A DNA stretch of 64,000 bases from Mixta intestinalis (GTDB lineage Bacteria > Pseudomonadota > Gammaproteobacteria > Enterobacterales > Enterobacteriaceae). The position numbers and the translations under genes were made by a program. Of the stretch, positions 44,282-52,991 are shown in pieces (position 1 is the stretch's first letter; each line of letters starts with the position of its first letter). The notes under the pieces are model-generated. The model was not told where the DNA came from and ran no database searches. It saw only the letters and a list, made by a program, of their open reading frames with translations. The DNA is taken from positions 3,224,001 to 3,288,000 of the forward strand of contig NZ_CP028271.1 of the NCBI RefSeq assembly GCF_009914055.1, read 5' to 3'.

Positions 44282-45103
44282 TTATTCCACTGACTCTTCC
44301 GCTACCAGTATTATCTCAACGCCCGCTTTCTGTAGCTCCTGCAAACTTTTCGCCGGTACGCCACGATCGGTAATAATGGTATGTATCCGTGGAATATCGA
44401 TGATTTTATGCAGGCTGGAACGGTTAAATTTACTGGAATCAGTAACCACTATAATGCGTTCCGCTACCTCACACATACGGCGGTTCAGGCGCGCCTCATC
44501 TTCATTATGCGTGCTGACGCCGCGCTCCGCGTCAATGGCATCAACCCCGAGGAACAGCATATCGAAGTGATAATTTTGCAGCGATTGCTCCGCCTGATCG
44601 CCATAAAACGAAAGTGACTGACGGCGCAGATGCCCGCCGGTCATCAACAGTTCCACGCCCTCCGCATCCAGCAGTGCATTGCCGACGTTGATACCGTTAG
44701 TCATCACAATAACGTCCTGATGCTGACGCAGCATACGCGCCACTTCATAAGTCGTCGTCCCGGAATCCAGGATAATACGATGGCCTGGCTCGATCAGCTT
44801 TACCGCAGCCTGAGCAATTTCGCGTTTTAACGCTGGATTAAGTGAGCTTTTATCCTTAACGGAAGGCTCGATGGCGGGAGTATGACTGTCGCAAATCAGT
44901 GCGCCACCATAGGCGCGAACCGCAATCCCCTGCTTCTCCAGAAACGCCAGATCGTTACGAATAGTCACCGTTGAAACATTAAAAAGCGCCGAAAGATCGT
45001 TAACCTGAACGCTTCCCTGCTGCCGCAGCCGCTGAATAATCAGTTCACGCCGCTCGCTGGTTCCCGCGACGCGCTTATCTAAAGAAAAATCAGTGCTACC
45101 CAT
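44282..45103 (-). CDS. agaR: AgaR, DeoR-family repressor of the aga/kba genes
   Basis: A 273-aa protein (E. coli AgaR is 269). The helix-turn-helix is RRELIIQRLRQQGSVQVNDL plus VSTVTIRNDLAFLEKQG; the effector domain has LDSGTTTYEVARML, LLMTGGHLRRQSLSFYGD and VTDSSKFNRSSLH. It diverges from kbaZ. AgaR-type operator sequences lie in the intergenic region and ahead of agaS. In E. coli the inducer is GalNAc-6-phosphate or a GalN derivative. Confidence 0.93.
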   Translation of the reverse strand: MGSTDFSLDKRVAGTSERRELIIQRLRQQGSVQVNDLSALFNVSTVTIRNDLAFLEKQGIAVRAYGGALICDSHTPAIEPSVKDKSSLNPALKREIAQAAVKLIEPGHRIILDSGTTTYEVARMLRQHQDVIVMTNGINVGNALLDAEGVELLMTGGHLRRQSLSFYGDQAEQSLQNYHFDMLFLGVDAIDAERGVSTHNEDEARLNRRMCEVAERIIVVTDSSKFNRSSLHKIIDIPRIHTIITDRGVPAKSLQELQKAGVEIILVAEESVE

Positions 45104-45123
45104 AGCGGCCCCTTACTAAAAAC

Positions 45124-45280
45124 TTTCGTTTCATTTCGAACATTCTATTAACACCTTTCTTTTTACAAAATGCAAGCCTCATTCTCCCGATAAAAGTGAC
45201 CTGTCTTACGACTTATAACTTTCATTACGCTTCTTTTGTGAAACAGATCGAAAAACCATTATCTTTCGTTTTGTTTTCAT
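45124..45280. promoter_or_regulatory. AgaR operators between agaR and kbaZ
   Basis: TTTCGTTTCATTTCG at 45124-45138 and TTTCGTTTTGTTTTCAT at 45264-45280 fit the AgaR consensus I recall from E. coli (T-rich repeats of TTTCRTTTY), with a weaker third copy near 45219-45239. They cover the divergent promoters of agaR and kbaZ. Confidence 0.7.
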
Positions 45281-45350
45281 GATGCGCTAATGCAGCATAA
45301 ATAAAAGGAACCGAAATGCAAGTGTCCTGGCATCTGAGACGGAGACAAAA

Positions 45351-46646
45351 GTGAAACTTCTTACTGAAATGGTAACGCAGCACAAGCAAGGCAAGGCGAA
45401 CGGGATCTATGCCGTCTGCTCTGCCCATCCGCTGGTACTGGAATCCGCATTACGCTTCGCGCAAAAGAATCAGAGTGCATTGCTGATTGAAGCAACGTCT
45501 AACCAGGTCGATCAGTTTGGCGGCTATACCGGGATGACGCCTGCCGATTTTTACGGTTTCGTTGTCAGACTCGCCGATTCACTAAACTTCCCGCTATCAC
45601 AGCTGATTCTGGGCGGCGATCATCTGGGCCCAAACCGCTGGCAAAAATTATCGGCAGCAGAAGCGATGGCCAATGCGGAAGCGCTCATTGAAAGCTATGT
45701 TGCCGCCGGATTTAAAAAAATCCATCTCGATTGCAGTATGTCCTGCGCTGACGATCCGCTTCCCCTGACCGATGCAATCGTCGCTGAACGCGCAGCACGG
45801 CTGGCGAAAGTAGCCGAAGAGACCTGCCAGCGCCACTTTGGCGAATCCGATCTGGTTTACGTTATCGGCACCGAAGTGCCGGTACCGGGCGGCGCACATG
45901 AAACACTTACCGAGCTTGCCGTCACCACGCCTGAAGCCGCACATGCCACGCTGGACGCGCACCGTCAGGCATTTGCGCAACAGGGACTACAGGCGGTTTG
46001 GCCACGTATTATCGCTCTGGTTGTTCAGCCTGGCGTAGAGTTTGATCACACGAACGTCATTGATTACCGTCCGCAGGCTGCCGCCGCGTTAAGTCAGGTT
46101 ACCAACGCCAGCGATACGCTGGTATTTGAAGCCCATTCTACCGATTATCAGACGCCCCACGCGCTGCATCAGCTGGTAAAAGATCACTTTGCCATTCTGA
46201 AGGTAGGTCCGGCATTAACCTTTGCCCTGCGTGAAGCGTTATTTGCTCTGGCGGCGATTGAACAGGAACTGCTGCCGGAAAGCGCCTGCTCCAGGCTGCG
46301 CCAGGTACTGGAAGAGGTCATGCATAAGCACCCGGATTACTGGAAAAGCCACTATTTCGGCGATGACAGCGCCTGCCGCCTCGCCCGCAGCTACAGCTAT
46401 TCCGACCGGATTCGCTACTACTGGCCAGACAAGGAAATTGATGAAGCCTTCTCCCGGCTGGTCAGCAACCTGGCGGATAACCCAATTCCGCTACCGCTAA
46501 TCAGCCAGTATCTTCCACTGCAATATCAGAAAGTTCGCCAGGGGCAACTGCTGGCGACTCCGCATGAGCTGATTATCGACCGCATCCAGGATGTACTGCA
46601 CCACTACTTTGCCGCCTGCCAGGGCGAGCCTCGCGATAATGCATAA
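45351..46646 (+). CDS. kbaZ: KbaZ, tagatose-1,6-bisphosphate aldolase non-catalytic subunit
   Basis: A 431-aa protein starting at GTG 45351 (MKLLTEMVTQHKQGKANGIY), which agrees with the E. coli KbaZ N-terminus as I remember it; GGAG lies 6 bases upstream. The body shows GIYAVCSAHPLVLESALRF, GGDHLGPNRWQ and the conserved C-terminal block of GatZ/KbaZ proteins. The subunit stabilises and activates KbaY, with which it cleaves tagatose-1,6-bisphosphate to dihydroxyacetone phosphate and glyceraldehyde-3-phosphate. It is first in the kbaZ-agaVWEF-agaA operon. Confidence 0.95.
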   Translation: MKLLTEMVTQHKQGKANGIYAVCSAHPLVLESALRFAQKNQSALLIEATSNQVDQFGGYTGMTPADFYGFVVRLADSLNFPLSQLILGGDHLGPNRWQKLSAAEAMANAEALIESYVAAGFKKIHLDCSMSCADDPLPLTDAIVAERAARLAKVAEETCQRHFGESDLVYVIGTEVPVPGGAHETLTELAVTTPEAAHATLDAHRQAFAQQGLQAVWPRIIALVVQPGVEFDHTNVIDYRPQAAAALSQVTNASDTLVFEAHSTDYQTPHALHQLVKDHFAILKVGPALTFALREALFALAAIEQELLPESACSRLRQVLEEVMHKHPDYWKSHYFGDDSACRLARSYSYSDRIRYYWPDKEIDEAFSRLVSNLADNPIPLPLISQYLPLQYQKVRQGQLLATPHELIIDRIQDVLHHYFAACQGEPRDNA

Positions 46647-46666
46647 CAAATAAGAGGAATATGACT

Positions 46667-47140
46667 ATGCCAAATATTGTTTTAAGCCGCATTGATGAGC
46701 GCCTGATTCACGGTCAGGTTGGCGTTCAGTGGGTTGGGTTTGCCGGGGCGAATCTGGTACTGGTCGCTAACGATGAGGTGGCTGAAGATACCGTACAGCA
46801 AAACCTGATGGAGATGGTACTGGCAGAAGGCATCGCCGTTCGCTTCTGGCCCTTACAGAAGGTAATCGACAATATTCATCGCGCTGCCGATCGTCAGAAG
46901 ATTTTACTGGTCTGCAAAACGCCCGCAGATTTTCTCAAGCTGGTTGAAGGTGGCGTGCCCATTCAACGTATCAACGTTGGCAACATGCACTACGCCAACG
47001 GCAAGCAGCAAATTGCTAAAACCGTCTCGGTAGATGCGGGCGATATCGCCGCGTTCCAGGGGCTGAAAGCCGCTGGCGTGGAATGTTTTATACAGGGCGT
47101 CCCAACGGAACCCGCTTTAGATCTCTTTAAAGCACTTTAA
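46667..47140 (+). CDS. agaV: PTS GalNAc-specific IIB component AgaV
   Basis: A 157-aa mannose-family IIB protein starting MPNIVLSRIDERLIHGQVGV; I use ATG 46667 rather than 46661 because GAGG is then 9 bases away. The phospho-accepting histidine is His15 in RLIHGQV. It is nearly identical in remembered sequence to E. coli AgaV. It passes phosphate from AgaF to the sugar moved by AgaW and AgaE, producing GalNAc-6-phosphate at the inner membrane. Confidence 0.95.
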   Translation: MPNIVLSRIDERLIHGQVGVQWVGFAGANLVLVANDEVAEDTVQQNLMEMVLAEGIAVRFWPLQKVIDNIHRAADRQKILLVCKTPADFLKLVEGGVPIQRINVGNMHYANGKQQIAKTVSVDAGDIAAFQGLKAAGVECFIQGVPTEPALDLFKAL

Positions 47141-47150
47141 GGAGCTGACG

Positions 47151-47930
47151 ATGGAAATCAGTCTGCTACAGGCTCTTGCTCTTGGCATCCTTGCCTTTAT
47201 TGCCGGCCTGGATATGTTCAACGGGTTAACGCATCTGCATCGTCCGGTAGTGCTTGGCCCACTGGTTGGCCTTGTGTTGGGCGACCTGCATACCGGTATC
47301 CTTACCGGCGGTACGCTGGAGCTGGTATGGATGGGGCTGGCACCGCTGGCTGGCGCGCAGCCGCCTAACGTAATTATCGGTACTATTGTCGGCACCACCT
47401 TTGCCATCACTACCGGTGTCAAACCTGATGTCGCCGTCGGTGTCGCGGTGCCTTTTGCCGTCGCGGTGCAGATGGGGATTACTTTCCTCTTCTCTGTGAT
47501 GTCCGGGGTAATGTCACGCTGTGACCGCATGGCCGCGAATGCGGATACACGCGGAATCGAGCGCGTGAATTATCTGGCTCTGCTGGCGCTCGGTACTTTC
47601 TATTTTCTCTGCGCGTTCCTGCCCATTTACTTCGGGGCCGAACATGCCAAAACCGCCATTGACGTGCTGCCGGAGCGCCTGATTGACGGGCTTGGCGTAG
47701 CGGGCGGAATCATGCCAGCCATCGGCTTCGCCGTATTGCTGAAAATTATGATGAAAAATGTCTATATCCCCTACTTCATCATCGGCTTTGTCGCCGCCGC
47801 CTGGCTGAAACTGCCGGTGTTGGCCATCGCCGCCGCTGCGCTGGCTATGGCATTGATCGATCTGCTTCGTAAAAACCCGGAACCCGCCGTTACTCAGACC
47901 CAGCAAGAGGAATTCGAAGATGGCATCTAA
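47151..47930 (+). CDS. agaW: PTS GalNAc-specific IIC component AgaW (full length)
   Basis: A 259-aa membrane protein of the mannose/sorbose IIC family with about seven hydrophobic segments. The family blocks GLDMFNGLTHLHRPVVLGPL, GDLHTGILTGGTLELVWMG and PPNVIIGTIVGT are present. It forms the sugar channel together with AgaE, which it overlaps by 11 bases. In E. coli K-12 agaW is truncated; here the gene is intact, so GalNAc uptake through VWEF should be functional. Confidence 0.95.
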   Translation: MEISLLQALALGILAFIAGLDMFNGLTHLHRPVVLGPLVGLVLGDLHTGILTGGTLELVWMGLAPLAGAQPPNVIIGTIVGTTFAITTGVKPDVAVGVAVPFAVAVQMGITFLFSVMSGVMSRCDRMAANADTRGIERVNYLALLALGTFYFLCAFLPIYFGAEHAKTAIDVLPERLIDGLGVAGGIMPAIGFAVLLKIMMKNVYIPYFIIGFVAAAWLKLPVLAIAAAALAMALIDLLRKNPEPAVTQTQQEEFEDGI

Positions 47931-48798
47931 TCAAACCACCCTGACCAATGCCGCGGTAAACGAAGAATCGCTGCTGACCGGCGTCAATGAAGATGTGTAT
48001 GAAGATCAGTCTATCGGTGCCGATCTGACAAAAAAAGATATCAATCGTGTCGCATGGCGCTCAATGCTATTACAGGCGTCCTTTAACTATGAACGTATGC
48101 AGGCTTCCGGCTGGCTGTATGGACTGCTGCCCGCGCTGAAGAAAATTCATACCAATCCGCGCGATCTGGCGCGTGCCATGAAAGGGCACATGGGCTTCTT
48201 CAATACCCATCCTTTCCTGGTGACCTTTGTTATCGGCATTATTCTGGCGATGGAGCGCTCCAAGCAGGACGTTAACAGTATTCAGAGCACCAAAATTGCC
48301 GTGGGCGCACCGCTGGGCGGCATTGGCGACGCCATGTTCTGGCTGACGCTGCTGCCGATCTGCGGCGGTATCGGTGCCAGCCTCGCGCTGCAAGGTTCAA
48401 TACTCGGCGCGATAGTTTTTATGGTGCTGTTTAACGTCGTGCATCTTGGTCTGCGCTTTGGCCTTGCCCATTACGCTTATCGCATGGGTGTCGCTGCCAT
48501 CCCACTGATTAAGGCCAACACCAAAAAAGTCGGCCACGCTGCCTCAATCGTCGGTATGACGGTTATCGGCGCGCTGGTTGCCACCTATGTACGCCTCGCA
48601 ACCACGCTGGAGATCACCGCTGGTGATGCGGTAGTCAAACTGCAAGCGGACGTGATCGATAAGCTGATGCCCGCTTTCCTGCCGCTGGTTTATACCCTGA
48701 CCATGTTCTGGCTGGTACGCCGTGGCTGGAGCCCGTTACGTCTGATCGGTATTACCGTACTTCTCGGTATCGTCGGCAAGTTCGCCCATTTCCTGTAA
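47920..48798 (+). CDS. agaE: PTS GalNAc-specific IID component AgaE
   Basis: A 292-aa mannose-family IID protein. Diagnostic stretches are WRSMLLQASFNYERMQASGW, FFNTHPFLVTFVIGIILAME and GAPLGGIGDAMFWLTLLPI. The C-terminus carries membrane helices. It starts inside the end of agaW (11-base overlap) and is translationally coupled. It forms the membrane part of the GalNAc permease with AgaW. Confidence 0.95.
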   Translation: MASNQTTLTNAAVNEESLLTGVNEDVYEDQSIGADLTKKDINRVAWRSMLLQASFNYERMQASGWLYGLLPALKKIHTNPRDLARAMKGHMGFFNTHPFLVTFVIGIILAMERSKQDVNSIQSTKIAVGAPLGGIGDAMFWLTLLPICGGIGASLALQGSILGAIVFMVLFNVVHLGLRFGLAHYAYRMGVAAIPLIKANTKKVGHAASIVGMTVIGALVATYVRLATTLEITAGDAVVKLQADVIDKLMPAFLPLVYTLTMFWLVRRGWSPLRLIGITVLLGIVGKFAHFL

Positions 48799-48813
48799 GC
48801 AGAAGGAGCTTCT

Positions 48814-49248
48814 ATGTTAGGCATTATTCTTTGCGGTCACGGTGGATTCGCCAGCGGTCTGGCACAGGCGATGAGGCAGATTCTGGGGGAACAGCCGCAG
48901 TTTATCGCTATCGATTTCCCGGAATCCTCAACCACCGCGCTGCTGACCTCGCAGCTGGAAGAAGCTGTCGCAACGCTGGACGCGCAGGAAGATATCGTTT
49001 TTCTCACCGATCTGCTGGGTGGCACGCCGTTCCGTGTTGCCTCTACGCTGGCGATGCAGAAACCCGGACGCGAGGTTATCACCGGCACAAATTTACAGCT
49101 GCTGCTGGAAATGGTGCTGGATCGCGACGGACTGAGCAGTGAAGCGTTCCGGCTACAGGCACTAGAGTGCGGTCATCGTGGGCTGACCTGTCTGGCTGAC
49201 GAGCTGGGGCGTTGCCGCGAAGAAACGCTGGCTGAGGAAGGAATATGA
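48814..49248 (+). CDS. agaF: PTS GalNAc-specific IIA component AgaF
   Basis: A 144-aa mannose-family IIA protein. MLGIILCGHGGFASGLAQAM places the phosphorylated histidine at His9; FLTDLLGGTPFRVAS is the second family block. It receives phosphate from HPr and hands it to AgaV. GAAGGAG stands before the ATG, and the stop overlaps the agaA start (ATGA). Confidence 0.95.
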   Translation: MLGIILCGHGGFASGLAQAMRQILGEQPQFIAIDFPESSTTALLTSQLEEAVATLDAQEDIVFLTDLLGGTPFRVASTLAMQKPGREVITGTNLQLLLEMVLDRDGLSSEAFRLQALECGHRGLTCLADELGRCREETLAEEGI

Positions 49249-50378
49249 CCCGGCTGTTGCGCGCCAGACGCCTGCTGAGCGAAGAAGGCTGGCTTGACGA
49301 TTATCAGATTCGTATTGATAACGGCACGATTTCGGCGATTGAGCCGATCCCCGCTGGCGTAACGACGCGTGATGCCGACCTGCTCTGTCCAGCCCTGATT
49401 GATATTCATGTGCATGGCGGGGCTGGGGTTGACGTCATGGATGAAGCGCCGGAGACGCTGGATATACTGGCGATGCATAAGGCGCGCGAGGGCGTTGGGG
49501 CCTGGCTGGCGACCACGGTGACCGCGCCGTTCACCGATATTGAAAATGCACTGGCGCGCATTGCCCGGCGCTGCCAACGCGGCGGCCCAGGAGCCCAGGT
49601 GCTGGGCAGCTATCTCGAAGGCCCCTATTTTACGCCGCAGAACAAAGGCGCTCATACGCCAGAACTGTTTCGGGAACTGGATCTGTCTGAGCTGGAGGCG
49701 CTGATCGCCACCTCACAAAACACACTACGCGTCGTGGCGCTGGCACCAGAAAAACCGGGGGCCGGAGAAGCGATCCGTTACCTGAAACAGCGCGGCATAC
49801 GGGTAATGTCTGGGCACAGCGCCGCCACCTACGAGCAAACCATTGCCGCGTTTGATGCGGGAGGCGATGGCCTGGTCCACTGCTTCAACGGCATGACCGG
49901 CTTACATCATCGCGAGCCGGGTATGGTCGGTGCCGGGCTCACCGACAGACGCGCCTGGCTGGAACTGATCGCTGACGGACATCATGTACATCCTGCCGTT
50001 ATGCAGCTGTGCTGCGGCTGTGCGAAAGAACGGCTGATTCTGATTACCGATGCCATGCGTGCAGCGGGTATGCCGGATGGACGCTATACGCTTTGTGGTC
50101 AGGCTGTAGAAATGCATGACGGCATCGTTCGTACCGCCGCTGGCGGGCTGGCGGGGAGCACCCTGTCGCTGGATGCCGCCGTCAGATATATGGTCAAACG
50201 CGTCGGCATCACAGAGGCGGAAGCCATACATATGGCCTCGCTGCATCCGGCGAAGCTGCTGGGGCTTGATCGCTGTTTAGGTTCGATCAAGAAAGGGAAG
50301 CAGGCCAACGTTATCGCGCTGAACGATGCGCTGTATGTGCAGCGGGTTTGGGTCCAGGGTAAGCCAGTTACTTTATAG
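49245..50378 (+). CDS. agaA: N-acetylgalactosamine-6-phosphate deacetylase AgaA
   Basis: A 377-aa NagA-type amidohydrolase, the normal length for E. coli AgaA. Metal and catalytic motifs: LIDIHVHGGAG (about 47-57), GSYLEGPYF with the metal Glu, VMSGHSAATY, LVHCFNGMTG, DGHHVHP and LITDAMRAAGMPDG with the catalytic Asp. It removes the acetyl group from GalNAc-6-phosphate. It is the last gene of the kbaZ-agaA operon, coupled to agaF by ATGA and followed by a hairpin terminator. Confidence 0.95.
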   Translation: MTRLLRARRLLSEEGWLDDYQIRIDNGTISAIEPIPAGVTTRDADLLCPALIDIHVHGGAGVDVMDEAPETLDILAMHKAREGVGAWLATTVTAPFTDIENALARIARRCQRGGPGAQVLGSYLEGPYFTPQNKGAHTPELFRELDLSELEALIATSQNTLRVVALAPEKPGAGEAIRYLKQRGIRVMSGHSAATYEQTIAAFDAGGDGLVHCFNGMTGLHHREPGMVGAGLTDRRAWLELIADGHHVHPAVMQLCCGCAKERLILITDAMRAAGMPDGRYTLCGQAVEMHDGIVRTAAGGLAGSTLSLDAAVRYMVKRVGITEAEAIHMASLHPAKLLGLDRCLGSIKKGKQANVIALNDALYVQRVWVQGKPVTL

Positions 50379-50400
50379 CAGAGTCTGTTTCATTCCCTTA

Positions 50401-50436
50401 CTGGCGATATCACTATCGCCAGCTTTCTTTTTCTTT
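50401..50436 (+). terminator. terminator after agaA
   Basis: A perfect 9-bp stem CTGGCGATA-TCAC-TATCGCCAG followed by a pyrimidine-rich tail CTTTCTTTTTCTTT. Confidence 0.8.
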
Positions 50437-50600
50437 GTTTTAGGAAAGATCAACTTTCCATTTATTTAAAAACATTATTTATCAATTAGTTATCCGGTTA
50501 CCTTTTATCCCGATCACACTTTGCGCTTTCTTTCATTTTCCTTCGTTGAAGTTTCTTTTTCTTTGCTATACATTGCAATTAATGATTTAAATGACTCAAT

Positions 50601-50616
50601 AGAAATGAAACGAAAG
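50601..50616. promoter_or_regulatory. AgaR operator upstream of agaS
   Basis: AGAAATGAAACGAAAG is the inverse complement of CTTTCGTTTCATTTCT and matches the AgaR sites between agaR and kbaZ. It lies 55 bases before the agaS start, as expected for the separate AgaR-controlled agaS promoter known in E. coli. Confidence 0.65.
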
Positions 50617-50670
50617 CAATGCGATATCGCTTCGCTCTCCGCTGAGTTTCATGCCATTAAGGATTGCGCT

Positions 50671-51825
50671 ATGTCTGAAACCTACGTTCCTTCCCCCGCC
50701 ACTACCGGCACCTGGACAGAAGAAGAGATCCGCCAACAGCCCACCAGCTGGATGCGTTCCCTTGCTCATATCGACACGCTGCGTCAGTCAATCGACAATT
50801 TTCTTGCCCCGCTGCTGCATAAAACGGATTTGCGCATTGTACTGACCGGTGCAGGTAGCTCGGCCTTTATCGGCGATATGATTGCTTCCTGGCTGGCAAG
50901 CCACAGCGGAAAAAACGTCAGCGCGATCCCAACGACCGACCTAGTGACCAATCCAATGGATTATCTGGCCCCGGAAAAACCGCTGCTGCTGGTCTCCTTT
51001 GCCCGCTCCGGCAATAGCCCGGAAAGCGTAGCCGCCGTGGATCTGGCAAATCAGTTCGTTAATGAGTGCTATCATCTGGTGATCACCTGCAATGAAGCGG
51101 GCAGTCTTTATCAGAACGCGATCAATAACGATAACGCCTTTGCGCTACTCACGCCCGCAGAGACACACGATCGCGGATTTGCCATGACCAGCAGTATCAC
51201 CACCATGATGGCGAGCTGCCTGGCAGTATTTGCCCCAGCGGTCGTCAACAGCAGCACCTTCCGCCAGGTAGCCGATCGCTGTCACGCGATCCTCACCTCG
51301 CTGGGCGATTTCAGCCACGGCGTCTTTGGCGATTACCCATGGAAAAGGATCGTTTATCTTGGCAGCGGCGGCCTGCAAGGCGCGGCACGTGAATCAGCGC
51401 TGAAAGTGCTGGAGCTGACCGCCGGTAACATTGCCGCATTCTATGATTCCCCGACCGGCTTCCGTCACGGACCTAAATCGCTGGTTGATAACGAAACGCT
51501 GGTTGTGGTGTTCATCTCCAGCCATCCCTATACCCGTCAGTACGATCTCGATCTGCTGGCCGAGCTGCGTCGCGATAACCAGGCGATGCGCGTAGTGGCG
51601 ATTGCGGCAGAAACGGATGCGATCGTTGAATCTGGACCACATCTGTTACTGCCGCCGTCGCGCGCCTTTATTGATGTTGAACAGGCATTCTGCTTTCTGA
51701 TTTATGCGCAGGTGTTCGCGCTGATGGAATCGATCAAAGCGGGCATCACGCCGGATTCACCGTCCGCCAGCGGCACGGTAAACCGCGTAGTCAAAGGCGT
51801 TGTTATTCATCCGTGGCAGGCATAA
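50671..51825 (+). CDS. agaS: galactosamine-6-phosphate deaminase/isomerase AgaS
   Basis: A 384-aa SIS-domain protein, exactly the E. coli AgaS length. The start ATG 50671 (MSETYVPSPATTGTW) follows AAGGA; an open frame extends upstream but runs through the promoter. Two SIS domains are visible: LTGAGSSAFIGDMIASWL with SFARSGNSPES, and YLGSGGLQGAARESALKVLE with DSPTGFRHGPKSLVD. It converts galactosamine-6-phosphate to tagatose-6-phosphate and ammonia. It is followed by kbaY 12 bases later. Confidence 0.95.
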   Translation: MSETYVPSPATTGTWTEEEIRQQPTSWMRSLAHIDTLRQSIDNFLAPLLHKTDLRIVLTGAGSSAFIGDMIASWLASHSGKNVSAIPTTDLVTNPMDYLAPEKPLLLVSFARSGNSPESVAAVDLANQFVNECYHLVITCNEAGSLYQNAINNDNAFALLTPAETHDRGFAMTSSITTMMASCLAVFAPAVVNSSTFRQVADRCHAILTSLGDFSHGVFGDYPWKRIVYLGSGGLQGAARESALKVLELTAGNIAAFYDSPTGFRHGPKSLVDNETLVVVFISSHPYTRQYDLDLLAELRRDNQAMRVVAIAAETDAIVESGPHLLLPPSRAFIDVEQAFCFLIYAQVFALMESIKAGITPDSPSASGTVNRVVKGVVIHPWQA

Positions 51826-51837
51826 GAGGATTACAGC

Positions 51838-52716
51838 ATGGGGATTATCTCTACCAGATACCTTCTTCTTGATGCACAAACGAAAGGCTATGCCGTACCG
51901 GCATTTAATATTCATAACGCCGAAACTATCCAGGCCATTCTGGAAGTCTGCCGCGAAATGCAGTCTCCGGTGATCCTGGCCGGAACGCCCGGCACCTTTA
52001 AGCATATCGCCTTCCAGGAAATCTATGCGCTGTGCGAAGCCTACTCTAACAGCTACGGCATACCGCTGGCGCTACACCTCGATCATCATGAATCGCTGGA
52101 CGATATCAGGCGTAAAGTCGATGCAGGCGTACGCAGCGCTATGATCGACGGCAGCCACTTACCTTTCGAAGAAAACGTCGCGCTGGTGAAAGCCGTGGTC
52201 GATTACAGCCACCGTCACGATTGCAGCGTTGAAGCGGAACTGGGAAGGCTGGGCGGCGTGGAAGATGATATGAGCGTTGATGAAGAGAGCGCATTTCTCA
52301 CCGATGCTCAGGAAGCGCGGCGCTTTGTGCAACTGACCGGTGTGGATAGCCTGGCCGTAGCGATAGGCACGGCGCATGGCCTCTATACCAAAACGCCAAA
52401 AATCGATTTCCAGCGGCTGGCAGAAATCCGCGCCGTGGTTGACGTACCGCTGGTTCTCCACGGAGCCAGCGACGTGCCGGATGCGCTGGTACGACGCGCT
52501 ATTGAACTGGGTATCTGCAAGGTCAACGTTGCCACGGAACTGAAAATCGCTTTCGCCGCCGCAGTAAAAGAGTGGTTTGCAAAAAACCCGCAGGGTAACG
52601 ATCCACGTTACTACATGCGCGTGGGCATGGACGCGATGAAAGACGTGGTCAAAAGCAAAATTAACGTCTGCGGATCCGCCGGACAGGCGCAGATTAAAAC
52701 TGCGGCTATCGCCTGA
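51838..52716 (+). CDS. kbaY: KbaY, tagatose-1,6-bisphosphate aldolase catalytic subunit
   Basis: A 292-aa class II aldolase (E. coli KbaY is 286). Zinc and catalytic residues are in LALHLDHHES (catalytic Asp, metal His), GTAHGLY and VLHGASD; CSVEAELGRLGGVEDD is the conserved loop. With KbaZ it cleaves tagatose-1,6-bisphosphate to two trioses. In E. coli K-12 agaBCD and agaI follow; they are absent here, and a terminator hairpin comes next. Confidence 0.95.
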   Translation: MGIISTRYLLLDAQTKGYAVPAFNIHNAETIQAILEVCREMQSPVILAGTPGTFKHIAFQEIYALCEAYSNSYGIPLALHLDHHESLDDIRRKVDAGVRSAMIDGSHLPFEENVALVKAVVDYSHRHDCSVEAELGRLGGVEDDMSVDEESAFLTDAQEARRFVQLTGVDSLAVAIGTAHGLYTKTPKIDFQRLAEIRAVVDVPLVLHGASDVPDALVRRAIELGICKVNVATELKIAFAAAVKEWFAKNPQGNDPRYYMRVGMDAMKDVVKSKINVCGSAGQAQIKTAAIA

Positions 52717-52773
52717 TCCTGTCCCTCACCAGGATCGCGCCAGAGTTAACGCCATTCGCCATCTTTTACCCGC

Positions 52774-52800
52774 ATAAACCCTGCATTTAGCAGGGTTTAT
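52774..52800 (+). terminator. terminator-like hairpin after kbaY
   Basis: A perfect 11-bp stem ATAAACCCTGC-ATTTA-GCAGGGTTTAT. The 3' arm ends in TTTAT but no longer T-run follows, so efficiency is uncertain. Confidence 0.6.
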
Positions 52801-52918
52801 CAGTTACCAGTTGCCGCTGACATAACGCGGTTTTCAGATCCGCGTCATAAAATAACAATTCCCTCTGGCTGCGCGAGAAGTTTCTGTTGCGCAAAGATCA
52901 CGCCTGCATAAGGATAAG

Positions 52919-52944
52919 TAGAACGTTCTAGTAAAACGTTTTAC
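52919..52944. promoter_or_regulatory. two abutting palindromic operators (LacI/MalI type)
   Basis: TAGAACGTTCTA (52919-52930) and GTAAAACGTTTTAC (52931-52944) are perfect palindromes placed back to back, both with the central ACGT typical of LacI-family sites. The second is very close to the E. coli MalI operator core as I recall it. They lie 48 bases before the PTS IICB gene, whose downstream neighbour is a MalI-like regulator. Confidence 0.75.
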
Positions 52945-52991
52945 CTAACAAAAAATCTTCAGGCATCGCTGGCTATTCCACCGGGGGCACT

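Noticed and set aside
50521..50670. N-terminal extension of agaS by 50 codons
   Set aside because: It runs through the AgaR operator and promoter; the ATG at 50671 has a ribosome site and matches the E. coli protein start and length.
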